A stretch of DNA of 64,000 bases. It comes from Reyranella sp. (GTDB lineage: Bacteria; Pseudomonadota; Alphaproteobacteria; Reyranellales; Reyranellaceae). Shown here one piece after another: positions 52,156 to 61,921 of the stretch (the first letter of the stretch is position 1; every line of letters begins with the position of its first letter). The position numbers and the translations under genes were made by a program. The notes under the pieces were generated by a model. The model had not been told where the DNA came from. It saw only the letters and a program-made list of their open reading frames with translations, and made no database searches. The stretch is from positions 1-64,000 of the forward strand of contig NZ_JAUSBN010000004.1 in assembly GCF_030651995.1 (NCBI RefSeq). Direction: 5' to 3'.

Positions 52156-54921
52156 TCAGGCCTCAGCCGGCATGAGCACGAACAAACCGATCATGTCCGG
52201 CGGCAGCACGACTTCCACTGAGACGCGCGATGCCGACCCTGACGCGGCGCGAAGGCTTGCATGGTCCCCCATGAGTTCTTGCGCGCGCGCCTGACCAAAC
52301 TCGGCGATTGGTCCGTCGAGCAGGTTCGGGAGACCTTCCCTAGCCTTCGCGATGAACCTGTCGCGTGCGACCGGAGCCAGATCGGCCATCGCTGGTGTGT
52401 TCAGCAATCTCTGGGCAGCCTCGCCAACCGCAACGATCCGGCCGCCCTGGAGCGCAACGATGGCCGCCTCCTCGGCTAGCAGCAACCTTTCCTTGCGGGC
52501 ATGAACGGTCAGCTTGAAGCGGACACGGAGAAGAGCAAGGCAAGTTATTTTGTCCACAGCAGTTGTCGGCCAAGCGCCGACACGGCCGATCCCGAGACCT
52601 GAAAGCGTCTCGGGATCGAGCGACGCCTCGACCAGCGCTTCGGCAAGCGTGGACGTCAGAGGATGGGTTCTGGTCAACAGCGCCGTGCCCGATGGTGCCG
52701 GCTCGGTCATCGCCAAGCGCACTGATCCTGTTAGGCCGCGTCCGCTCAAGCGTTCGCGCAGGCCGGCGTCAAGCGCATCAACATGGGCTAGGAGCACCGC
52801 CTTCCGGACTTCGAGGGGGACCCCAAAGCGCGCCATCGCCCGCTCGACGAAGAGTCTCGCATCCGTCGGAGAGCCGAGCAGCGTTCGGACTTTCTCCCAT
52901 GCAGGGGCGACCTCCTGCGGCTTCATTGCGTTCTGGGCGAAACGCGCGCGGGATTTTTTTTCGTTCTCGGCAGCATCGCGCCACCGGGCCTCCATGACCT
53001 TGCCGCCGTCGCCGAGACGCAGATCTAGCGTAAGCTGGCGGGGCACGCCGCGGCGCAACATCATCGACGCCATTAGCGCTTCCGTCACCGGCCCTCGTTC
53101 ATCCGGAAGCGGAACGGTTACGCCCGTCGCGTCGCGGATCTCCGCCGCTTTGCGCAGGATGACATCGAGCACGGCGCCATCGATCGCACTGTCCGGCGAA
53201 AACATCATGATCGATCGGACAAGCTCTGCCGGTTGACCGAAGCGATTGACCCGTCCCTCGCGCTGCTGATGTCGGGTCGGATTCCATGACAGGTCGTAAT
53301 GGACGACCGTATCGAACAGCTGCTGCAGGTTGATTCCTTCGGAAAGACAGTCGGTGGCGACGAGGATGCGCTGAACCTGCTTTTCCTCATCCACCGACGC
53401 CATGTCCGCCACGCGGTCTCGGCGTTCGTCGGGCGTAAGAACACCTGTTACGGCTTCGACGATCAGCTTTGGGAAGGCCTTGCGCAGGCCATCGCGGACA
53501 TGTTCGGCGGTTGCTAGATAGCGACAGAAGACGACGGGATTGGCGCCCTTCTTGATGAGGGGGGTCAAAGCATCGACCAAAGCGATCAGCTTCGGGTCGG
53601 GTTTGCTAACCATTTCCTCGGCGCGCTTGACCAAAGCGAGAAGATCCGTATCGACGTCGAAGGCTGTACCTGGCTCGATGTCGACCGCGTCCTCGTCGTC
53701 GCTGTCCTCGTCAAAGATTTGCGGCTCGAGGCGGTCACTCTCGCTCGACATACGGTTCCGCAGCGCGCTCTTAGCTGCAGCCGGCGAAGAGCCGACACAA
53801 CGCATCAGGGCCAGCGTACCCCAGAAGGCCAAGCGTCGCTCACGCTGACCGGATCCTACTCGGGAAACGATGCCGAGGCAGTAGTCGAGCGCAGCTTCCT
53901 GGAATTCGAGGTGGGCCGGAGAAAGACGATATGGAAATTCCGTTGTCTCGTGGTTTGGGAAGGCGCGATCCTCGTCCCAATCCCCTGAGACGAGATCGAT
54001 CCGGCGCCGCTGCACGAAGTGTCGCGCCAAACGCTCCCGGTAGCGAGCGTCCTCGAAGTTCATCGAGGTGAATGATGGCTCGACCAGGGAGAGAAGGCGC
54101 GCGAAGGCTTCTTCATCTCCGGAATGCGGCGTCGCGGTTAAAAGGATCATCCGACGATCCGGATTCCGGGCCAACCCTGCCAGAAGCTCAAAGCGCTGCT
54201 GCCGACCCTTGTGCGTGCCTATGCAGGCATGCGCCTCATCGACGATAACGAAATCCGGGCATGCGCGTGCGAAGTTCTCCCGGCGCTTCTCTGCTTTAAT
54301 GTAGTCGAGACTGACGATCGTGAAGGGATAAGCATCAAACACGGTCTGAGCGAGTGGCAGGCTGCGCTCCAGCCTAGCGGCAGTACCCGACGTCACTGCG
54401 ACGGCTTCTATCCCGAAACGCACCTTCAGCTCCCCGACCCACTGTTCAACGAGATGCGGAGGACAGAGCACTGAGAACGCGTCCACTTCGCCCCGATCCA
54501 TCAGCTCGCGTAGGATCAGGCCAGCTTCAATCGTCTTGCCGATACCAACATCGTCCGCGATGAGCAGGCGCGGCACCGGCAGCCGAAGGGCCATGAGCAA
54601 CGGGACCAGCTGATAGGTCCGAGGTTCGAAGGCGAGTTGCGCTGCGGAGCGAAAAGGACCCGCACCACGGCGCAGCGTCAGACGCATTGCATCCGCGAGG
54701 AGCGCCGCCTTCGTCTGAACGGTTGTCGCAGCGTCGGCAGGCAAATCGAACCGTGCGGGCTCGACCGGGAGGATCTCAAAGTCCGGGTCAAGGATGACCG
54801 CGTCGTTCTCACCGCCTGAGAGTGGGCGGAGAGCCAGAACGCCATTGTGCGGGGAAGGTAATGCGACCCATTCACGCCCTCGGGCGCGCACTAGGTCTCC
54901 GGGGGCAAAGTTCACAGTCAT
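52156..54921 (-). CDS. SNF2-family helicase (DrmD-like)
   Basis: LLIADDVGIGKTIEAGLILREL, FVIVDEAHACIG, LLTATPHSGDEEAF, LVATDCLSEGINLQQLFDTVVHYDLSWNPTRHQQREGRVNRFGQ. Confidence 0.9.
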   Translation of the reverse strand: MTVNFAPGDLVRARGREWVALPSPHNGVLALRPLSGGENDAVILDPDFEILPVEPARFDLPADAATTVQTKAALLADAMRLTLRRGAGPFRSAAQLAFEPRTYQLVPLLMALRLPVPRLLIADDVGIGKTIEAGLILRELMDRGEVDAFSVLCPPHLVEQWVGELKVRFGIEAVAVTSGTAARLERSLPLAQTVFDAYPFTIVSLDYIKAEKRRENFARACPDFVIVDEAHACIGTHKGRQQRFELLAGLARNPDRRMILLTATPHSGDEEAFARLLSLVEPSFTSMNFEDARYRERLARHFVQRRRIDLVSGDWDEDRAFPNHETTEFPYRLSPAHLEFQEAALDYCLGIVSRVGSGQRERRLAFWGTLALMRCVGSSPAAAKSALRNRMSSESDRLEPQIFDEDSDDEDAVDIEPGTAFDVDTDLLALVKRAEEMVSKPDPKLIALVDALTPLIKKGANPVVFCRYLATAEHVRDGLRKAFPKLIVEAVTGVLTPDERRDRVADMASVDEEKQVQRILVATDCLSEGINLQQLFDTVVHYDLSWNPTRHQQREGRVNRFGQPAELVRSIMMFSPDSAIDGAVLDVILRKAAEIRDATGVTVPLPDERGPVTEALMASMMLRRGVPRQLTLDLRLGDGGKVMEARWRDAAENEKKSRARFAQNAMKPQEVAPAWEKVRTLLGSPTDARLFVERAMARFGVPLEVRKAVLLAHVDALDAGLRERLSGRGLTGSVRLAMTEPAPSGTALLTRTHPLTSTLAEALVEASLDPETLSGLGIGRVGAWPTTAVDKITCLALLRVRFKLTVHARKERLLLAEEAAIVALQGGRIVAVGEAAQRLLNTPAMADLAPVARDRFIAKAREGLPNLLDGPIAEFGQARAQELMGDHASLRAASGSASRVSVEVVLPPDMIGLFVLMPAEA

Positions 54922-57900
54922 CGGGTCTCCCCCCCAAACATCGAGATCAACGCTTGAGGCACACCTGCTGCGACCGTGTCCGGCAGCTCGAACAGCATCC
55001 AGCCCTTGATTTCCGCCGCCTCGCGCGTTGCCTGGCTGAGAGGAGTGAGACAAGCGGCGACGAAATGACTGCGCCAGGCGAAGCTCATCTCCTGATTAGA
55101 GAAGCTCACAGTGGAGGCGTCGGAAGCCGGAAGCCCAATCTCCTTGAAGGCGCTCGGCCATCCACTACCTTCAGCCGACTGGCCCGGCGCGACAGCGAGC
55201 ATCACCTTGCCTCGCGCCAGATCGATCAGCATCTGCTTCGCTTCATCGCTCGTTCGGTCGATCAGCTCGTGATCTGGCTGATTGAAATAGGAGAGTAGGC
55301 AGCGATAGCACCCGCGGACACAGGCCTCCCCATCATGAGCGGCGAGCAGCTTGGCATCGCCCGCTGCGATCGCTTCATCGACCTTCTCAAAGTGCATAAG
55401 GATCAGCGCTTCTCGGGCGACTTTGCCTAGGGCTAGCGGATCCTCGATCAGACGGCTCAACACCCCGGCGCCGCCCTCCGCAGCTTCGTAGGCTAGGACG
55501 GCGCGGCGGTTGTCACGGGCAGGCAATGGCTCGCCAAGTATCTCGCCCTCTTCCAATTGAAAGACGACCGCAATCCCTCTCATGAGGGCGTGCTGAACCG
55601 TGGGGATAGTTTTTGGCGCGTAGGCTGCAGGCTCGTTAAAACGGAAGAGAAGCGCGTTCTTGTGGTCGCGGACGATAGGCACGATCCGAACCGGCCTCAC
55701 GACGTCCGGCGGCACATCGACATCTGGATCTTCGTCTTCGGACTTCGACCAGTAGCCGCTGCGCGGATCGATATAAAAACCGAACTTGGTCTGTTGTGCC
55801 CGGCGTTTCAGCCCTTTGTTGATCCGGCTGATCTCGGCGCTATTGGCATATTGCAGATTGATGATCGAGGTGTCCTCGCAACGAAAATCCGCCTCGGTGA
55901 TCTGGACTCGGCCGTCGCGCTTTGGCCAGGAGAAGACGGTCTGAATCTCGAAGCCCTGCCGGACGCGCTCTTCGTCATTTGCCGTGATCCGCTCGGTAGG
56001 CGCGGCTTCCACGTTGTCGATCCGGAGCGTCCTCTGCACCGGCATCTCGCCCGCCATCGGAGCATTGCAGGCGTGGCAGCGCTCGACCTCGCCATCATGA
56101 CAGCCGCCGCAGTTCGAGCAGATGAAGATGTCTCGAGTGGCGAGCTCCGACCCATCATCCGTTCGGACTTCCGGCGGCAACTTCGCCTTCATGACTCTGT
56201 AAGCGCGGCCTTCGTGATAGATCAGGCTGCGCGGCCCGAACTCTGAGATTGCCAAGAAGCGGGCACGCTGGAGGAACGAGCCACTTTTTCCATCTCCAGG
56301 GATGAAGGCATAGAGCGGCAGCCGAGGAAAATTGTACCCCGGCAGGAAGCCCTCCGTCGCGAGATAGCGGTAGGAGTAAAAGTCCGAGCCGTTCGTGGCC
56401 TTGCCCTGCTCTAGGATCGTGATCTGATCGCTCGCCTGCATTTGCGCAGCCTTGATTCGACGACGGTCTGCGCCCGAGAGACCCGTAATCTCGGAGCGGG
56501 CATTGGCCTCCATCAGCTGCGTTCGTGCTGAGTTATACAGTTCCCGCCAGCGACCGAAGGCACGATCGAATTCCTGCGGCGCGCGCTGGGCGACCGCGGA
56601 GACGAAGTCATCTGGCTCACTCATCCAGACCGGTTTTCGACCAGCCACCGAGCCGAGAATCTGATCGAGAACGCGCTTCATCGGGAAATGCGCAGCAACC
56701 ACCAACTCAGGCCGGTCGATGACGTCTTGGATCTCTTGCTTCAGCGGAGAGCCTGGCTTCGCTAAGTCTAGGATGTCGGGGATGTCAGGAGACAGAGCGA
56801 GCTTCGCTTCGGCAAGCCAGACAGCATGTAGATGCGAGCGCACGAGCTCTTCATTGGTGATGTCGAGCGCCGGGGGACGAACGACACCAGCCACCATCTC
56901 ATTGCGCCGTTCGAAGAAATACTGGTCGTGAGGTGATTGAGCCGCGCAATAGGTCACAATGACGGCGGCCTGCCCGGAGCGGCCGGCACGTCCGGCGCGT
57001 TGCGCGTAATTCGCCGGCGTAGGCGGTACGTTTCTCAGATAGACGGCATTGAGCGCAGAGATGTCGACACCAAGCTCCATGGTTGGCGAACAGAATAAGG
57101 CGGGCAGAAACTGCTCCGACTCTCCTGCCGCTTTGAGATCGGGGGCATTCTTCGTGAGGTTCTCCCGGTCTTCCTTCTCAAATCGGAAGCGCCACTCGCG
57201 CCATTCGCGCTGTTTTTGGGAAACCTGGGCTGTATGTTCGCGGCCTTCGAGACCCCAATAGCTGCTATGGCCTGCCTTCAGATGGACAGCGATCTCATTG
57301 TAGAAATCGTGAAAATAGCGGTTGCCCTGCGCCGCCCCTGTCCTGATGGCTTCCCCAGGAAAGATCCGAACCGCTGACGGTGACAGACGCCAACCTTGCA
57401 GGTCGGCCTCGATGTCGACGCGCGACACCAACCCCTCGCGAGCCAGAAGTTCCATCAGGCCCGTCATGACTGTCAGGTAGTCTGTCTTGCTGAGCTTGGT
57501 CCCAATGACGCTTTTTCGATTGATGAGACGTCCGATACGGGAATTATGCCCAGCGCGGACGATCGTCTGTTCTTCCCGTAACCCAACCCGGTCCTTGCCC
57601 GGAGCTTGCAGAAATAGGGTCGTGCGGCTTCTCGGCGTCTCTTTCGCGTCGATGGCCCAGGGGACGCGCAGGAGATTTCGGGATTTTTGAGCGACGGCGT
57701 CGAGGACGGTCAGATCGAGCGCCTCCGTCCCAACGGCCAAGCCGTCGAGCATGGCGCCGAGGAGCAGCTTCAGCATCGCCTTGCGCACGGGCGCATCGAG
57801 TGTCCCGAAATCCGGCAAGATAGCCGTGAGGCGGTCCGTATCTTCCGCGATGTCATCGAGCCCAACGAACGCAACGTCGATGAGCTTGAGGACGGAGAGG

Positions 57901-60098
57901 CTCGGGTTGGTGTAACGCCATCCTCGACGCAGATCTGTCCAGAGCCGATGGGCGAGAACCTTCGCGAGAGAGCGCTGGGCGTCCTCGCGGACTACAGCGC
58001 CCGCCTCGGGATCCAACATCCAATGAACCCGCGCGACCTTATTGCCTGCCGTAAATCCGAGCGCCTTTACGACCCGCAGACCGAATTCGTCCTCGGCTAG
58101 GCCATCGTCGCCAGCGTCCAGCACTGCTCGCAGGATCGCACCACGCAATAGGCTGACGAACAAATAGTCGTTGAAGTGGCCAGCCTGGAGGGCGGCGTCC
58201 TGCCGGTTGTCCGTGAAACCTAGGAGTTTGCGTTTCTCTTTGGGAACGCCGCTGTTGTTCCCGTTCATCCATTCCAGGGCGGTCGAAACGAGGAGCGTCG
58301 TTGCCGAGCTGCGGCCCTCACCCGACAACCCGGTGAGCTTGGTGCGTTCGCGCATGTTGGGATGCGGCTGGTCGAGACAGCATGGGCAGAAACCAAATTT
58401 GCCCGGTATGAACCAAAAGCTTTTACCCGCCGAATCACAGCGCCCATCCGGGGCCACCGTGATCATCTGGGGCATCCTGCGTTTCCTGTTCGCTCGGAGT
58501 CGCTCGACGCCGTTGCGCTCCTCGCGCCAGTCCTCGGGGTACGCTTCGACCTCGCCTGTAAAGACGTACTCAGGATCGCCGTCGCCTGTAGTGGTCAGGT
58601 AGCCCGCCGTTTCACCCTCTTGATCGTCGAGCGGCGCATCATCGATGCCCCTGGGCAGAAACAGGGTGCCTTTGGCATCCTCGGTCTTCGTAATGACGTG
58701 GACCTCATGTCCGCATTCCCGACAGAAGCGGGTGGGATAGAGGCGATGGCCCGGGGCACTTGGATCTTCGAGTTGACCTTCGAACAACACATTCCTGGGT
58801 TGGCCAGTCAGTGTAGTGAAAATCTCGCCAGCGCCCGAGATGAATCGATGGAGCTTGAACGCCAGGAATGCGCCGGTTCCCGAGCCGCCGCGCTCAGTTT
58901 CCGGGAGGCTGACGCGCGTCAGGAATGCCTCGAGCCCGCTTCGACAGGTTTCGACGTTGACGCCACTATCTTTTGAAAGCAGCGCTACTGCCTTTTCAAA
59001 AGGGATCGGCTTCTTGCGCTTGAGCTCCTGTGCGTCGTCCAGGCCAATCGCCAGTTCGGTCCAAACCGCCAGCGGGTGTTCTTTCAGAACCTCATCTGTC
59101 AGCTCCGCTGGAAGTACGGATGTCAGGACAGGCGCAAGCTTCCGCCGCACATCGTCGAGCTTCAGCCGATCATCCGTCGCCCTTCGAAGCGACTCGTCTA
59201 TGACGGATTCCGGCCCGATGGGGGTCCCGAAAAGGCGCGACGCAACATTCGCCACGGCCTCAGCGCGATTGATATCGGATCCTTCGCTTGCCATGGTGGC
59301 AGAGGTTCCGATGCAGATAGGTGCCTTGTCTGGTGCGCATCGGTTGCGAAGACGACGAACGAGGATCGCGACATCGGCGCCCTGGCGGCCGCGATAGGTG
59401 TGCAGTTCGTCAAGAACGATGAAATTCAGTCCGTTCGCATTCTCTATAACCTTGGTATCGAGCTGGTCCTGCCGCGTCAGCAGAAGTTCGGCCATCATGA
59501 AGTTAGTCAGCAGAATGTCCGGCGGGGCGTCTGCAATTCGTTGCCGATCTTCCTGGCTTTCCTGGCCGGTGTAGCGACGCACAACCGGCTTAAGCTCGGT
59601 CGGCAGGCCAGACTGCGCGATGAATTTCTCGATCTCGTTGATCTGGCTGTTGGCCAGTGCATTCATCGGATAAACGAAAATGGCACTGGTTCTGCGCGGC
59701 CTCCCGGCCTTGCGGGCACGAACGATCGCGTCGACTACGGGTACGAAAAAGCAAAGCGACTTGCCCGAGCCTGTCCCCGTCGTAACCACGTAACTCTGAC
59801 CCGCCTGCGCCTTGGCGATGGACTGGGCTTGATGGCGATGGAACCGCAGCGGCTCTGACCCGAACCGGAATATTTTGCCCGTCGCTTCATCAAGATCGCC
59901 CGAGTTGACCAGGTCATCGACGGTTGGACCCTCGAGAAACTTCGGGTTGAGAGACAGCATAGCATCCGGCCAGAAACGCCCGGCATCATACTGGCGATCA
60001 ACCTCAGACTTCAGGTCATCAGATCGAATGATACTGAAAGACCGCGAGAACCTGGCGTAAGAGTCGACGAGGCGATGATCGAATTCAAACGCCCGCAT
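54918..60098 (-). CDS. giant DEAD/DEAH helicase with C-terminal DUF1998-like zinc domain (DrmA-DrmB/DruE/MrfA-like)
   Basis: VTTGTGSGKSLCFFVPVV, FIVLDELHTYRGRQGADVA, LLGFTDNRQDAALQAGHFNDY, QRAGRAGRSGQAAVIVTYC; C-terminal CVRGCYRCLLSYFNQPDH. Confidence 0.88.
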   Translation of the reverse strand: MRAFEFDHRLVDSYARFSRSFSIIRSDDLKSEVDRQYDAGRFWPDAMLSLNPKFLEGPTVDDLVNSGDLDEATGKIFRFGSEPLRFHRHQAQSIAKAQAGQSYVVTTGTGSGKSLCFFVPVVDAIVRARKAGRPRRTSAIFVYPMNALANSQINEIEKFIAQSGLPTELKPVVRRYTGQESQEDRQRIADAPPDILLTNFMMAELLLTRQDQLDTKVIENANGLNFIVLDELHTYRGRQGADVAILVRRLRNRCAPDKAPICIGTSATMASEGSDINRAEAVANVASRLFGTPIGPESVIDESLRRATDDRLKLDDVRRKLAPVLTSVLPAELTDEVLKEHPLAVWTELAIGLDDAQELKRKKPIPFEKAVALLSKDSGVNVETCRSGLEAFLTRVSLPETERGGSGTGAFLAFKLHRFISGAGEIFTTLTGQPRNVLFEGQLEDPSAPGHRLYPTRFCRECGHEVHVITKTEDAKGTLFLPRGIDDAPLDDQEGETAGYLTTTGDGDPEYVFTGEVEAYPEDWREERNGVERLRANRKRRMPQMITVAPDGRCDSAGKSFWFIPGKFGFCPCCLDQPHPNMRERTKLTGLSGEGRSSATTLLVSTALEWMNGNNSGVPKEKRKLLGFTDNRQDAALQAGHFNDYLFVSLLRGAILRAVLDAGDDGLAEDEFGLRVVKALGFTAGNKVARVHWMLDPEAGAVVREDAQRSLAKVLAHRLWTDLRRGWRYTNPSLSVLKLIDVAFVGLDDIAEDTDRLTAILPDFGTLDAPVRKAMLKLLLGAMLDGLAVGTEALDLTVLDAVAQKSRNLLRVPWAIDAKETPRSRTTLFLQAPGKDRVGLREEQTIVRAGHNSRIGRLINRKSVIGTKLSKTDYLTVMTGLMELLAREGLVSRVDIEADLQGWRLSPSAVRIFPGEAIRTGAAQGNRYFHDFYNEIAVHLKAGHSSYWGLEGREHTAQVSQKQREWREWRFRFEKEDRENLTKNAPDLKAAGESEQFLPALFCSPTMELGVDISALNAVYLRNVPPTPANYAQRAGRAGRSGQAAVIVTYCAAQSPHDQYFFERRNEMVAGVVRPPALDITNEELVRSHLHAVWLAEAKLALSPDIPDILDLAKPGSPLKQEIQDVIDRPELVVAAHFPMKRVLDQILGSVAGRKPVWMSEPDDFVSAVAQRAPQEFDRAFGRWRELYNSARTQLMEANARSEITGLSGADRRRIKAAQMQASDQITILEQGKATNGSDFYSYRYLATEGFLPGYNFPRLPLYAFIPGDGKSGSFLQRARFLAISEFGPRSLIYHEGRAYRVMKAKLPPEVRTDDGSELATRDIFICSNCGGCHDGEVERCHACNAPMAGEMPVQRTLRIDNVEAAPTERITANDEERVRQGFEIQTVFSWPKRDGRVQITEADFRCEDTSIINLQYANSAEISRINKGLKRRAQQTKFGFYIDPRSGYWSKSEDEDPDVDVPPDVVRPVRIVPIVRDHKNALLFRFNEPAAYAPKTIPTVQHALMRGIAVVFQLEEGEILGEPLPARDNRRAVLAYEAAEGGAGVLSRLIEDPLALGKVAREALILMHFEKVDEAIAAGDAKLLAAHDGEACVRGCYRCLLSYFNQPDHELIDRTSDEAKQMLIDLARGKVMLAVAPGQSAEGSGWPSAFKEIGLPASDASTVSFSNQEMSFAWRSHFVAACLTPLSQATREAAEIKGWMLFELPDTVAAGVPQALISMFGGETR

Positions 60099-60246
60099 TG
60101 CCGCCCCCCGTCATCGTTGTTCGGTAATTCGCGTTCTCTAGCAATGCGCTACCGTTGCCCCACCGCACGTCCATCTTCAAGGAGTCGGCGATGTTGCTGA
60201 TTTTTATCTGTACAATATCCACACTTCCCCCTCCCATTTTTCTTCG

Positions 60247-61263
60247 TTATTTACAGGCGCTATTGGCGCGCTCAGCTATGTCGGCACAGCGCGTCATGAG
60301 AGCCTCGAAAGCCTCGGCGTCTTCCAGAAGAAGTCCGTCGTCGACCATGCGGGCGTAGTCCTCTTCCAGCGCCTTTAGACCATCGCCCACGGGCGCAAGC
60401 CGCAGACCGCCGTTGACGGCCACGGTGTAGTCGACGGGTGTCCGATCGGACGCCTTCTCGGCGAAGAACATGGTCTTGTGGCGCGCCACTGCGTTCGCCA
60501 GGTCGCGATCAGCGAAGGCGGACGCGGCAAAGCCGGTTTCGTCCAACCGCGCGACATCGTGCCAGTGACGAGCAAAGCGATCGCCGCGCAGCCGCTCCTG
60601 CAGGCAGAAAACATGGATGGCCGTCGCCTTCTCCCAGAAGGTTCGCTCTGCATGCATCACGCGTGGGCGAGCCGTGGGAAAGGTCACGCCCTCGATCAGG
60701 CCTGACGCGTCGCAGGCGATGTCGCGCAAGCTCGCGGGCTCGCCCGTCGATCGTGCTCCGAATTCGAGCATCACGCTCGGCGCCACATAGCCGGAGCCAG
60801 CCGTCGCGGCCTCGTAATCGATGAACAGCTTCTCGCCTTCGACTCGGATGGTGGCCGCCAAAGCTTCAGCCGCGAGCGCCTCTGCGATGATCGGCTGAAC
60901 GCTTCCTTCAACCCACTCGGGCAGGCGCTTGCGCACCTCGCTGGACCAGCGTTTTTCCTCGCTACGGGTCTTGGGCAACCCTTCGCCGTTTTCGCGCACC
61001 AGATCAGGTGCTATCGCCCGGATGTCGTAAGTCAGGTCGACATCCTCAGAAAACCGGCGGATGACCTGATAGGCTTTGGACAGCGACGTGCCGCCCTTGA
61101 ATACCAGATGTTCGCCGAGCGCCGAGCCGTAAAGGGTGGCGAGCGCCCAGACCACCCACACGTCCTTCTCGAGAAGATGCGCCGGCCGGCCAGACCGATC
61201 GGCCGCGACGCCGAGCGCCTCACGCCGATCCTCGATCGGGAGGTGGAGAAACGGATCAGCCAT
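60247..61263 (-). CDS. AbiEii-like nucleotidyltransferase toxin
   Basis: LVFKGGTSLSKAYQVIRRFSEDVDLTYDI ... TFWEKATAIHVFCLQERLRGDRFARHWHDVARL. Confidence 0.9.
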   Translation of the reverse strand: MADPFLHLPIEDRREALGVAADRSGRPAHLLEKDVWVVWALATLYGSALGEHLVFKGGTSLSKAYQVIRRFSEDVDLTYDIRAIAPDLVRENGEGLPKTRSEEKRWSSEVRKRLPEWVEGSVQPIIAEALAAEALAATIRVEGEKLFIDYEAATAGSGYVAPSVMLEFGARSTGEPASLRDIACDASGLIEGVTFPTARPRVMHAERTFWEKATAIHVFCLQERLRGDRFARHWHDVARLDETGFAASAFADRDLANAVARHKTMFFAEKASDRTPVDYTVAVNGGLRLAPVGDGLKALEEDYARMVDDGLLLEDAEAFEALMTRCADIAERANSACK

Positions 61264-61855
61264 GTGCAGCCTTGCCCACGCTGCGCGCCAGCCAGGTCGG
61301 AAGCTGCGGCGCTACCGCGACCAGCTCGCTGAAGGCGCCCGGCGGGAGTTTCCGCTTCAATGTCTGGAGGGCGGCCTCAGCCTTCTCCGGCCCAAGCCAA
61401 GCCAAGGCTCGCACCGCCTCGCCAGCGGGCCGATGCGCCATGGCGAGCTGCCAACGGGGTGCGTGGCGAAGCTCGACGACCTGTTTGCCGAGGCTCATCT
61501 TCCGGGTGCGGCCGGAAGTCAGATAGACCGACCGGATCGGCACCTGTGTCGTGAGACCGAGGGTGTTGGCGGCAGCGGCCCCACTCGGGACGATGATCTC
61601 CCCGCGCTGGCTGGCAAGCGCCTCCACCGCTTGCTCCACGGAGGGAGCCCGCGTGCCGAACCGGCTCGTAACCGGAAGGAGATAGACGCCGCGGCCCGCG
61701 CGGATCAACTGCGTCCGCTCGGCTAGACGCGACAATGCCTGATCCACCGCGGCGCGATTCCCGAGGTGAAGCAAGCTCTTAGCTGCGACGGACGTGCCCT
61801 CTGGCAGCCCTTTCGCGTGCGCAAGAATCTGTTCGGTCAACCGTTGCATGGCCAT
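61256..61855 (-). CDS. AbiEi/DUF6088-like antitoxin
   Basis: RLTEQILAHAKGLPEGTSVAAKSLLHLGNRAAVDQALSRLAERTQLIRAGRGVYLLPV; overlaps toxin by 8 nt. Confidence 0.85.
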   Translation of the reverse strand: MAMQRLTEQILAHAKGLPEGTSVAAKSLLHLGNRAAVDQALSRLAERTQLIRAGRGVYLLPVTSRFGTRAPSVEQAVEALASQRGEIIVPSGAAAANTLGLTTQVPIRSVYLTSGRTRKMSLGKQVVELRHAPRWQLAMAHRPAGEAVRALAWLGPEKAEAALQTLKRKLPPGAFSELVAVAPQLPTWLARSVGKAAHG

Positions 61856-61859
61856 TCTC

Positions 61860-61889
61860 CTGTCAGAACTATACGCAGTTTTCTGACAG
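61860..61889. promoter_or_regulatory. inverted repeat upstream of AbiEi-like antitoxin, candidate operator
   Basis: CTGTCAGAA-N12-TTCTGACAG, 4 nt upstream of the start codon. Confidence 0.6.
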
Positions 61890-61921
61890 TTTGCAACCGA
61901 CAGCTTGGCGGGTCAGCGCCG

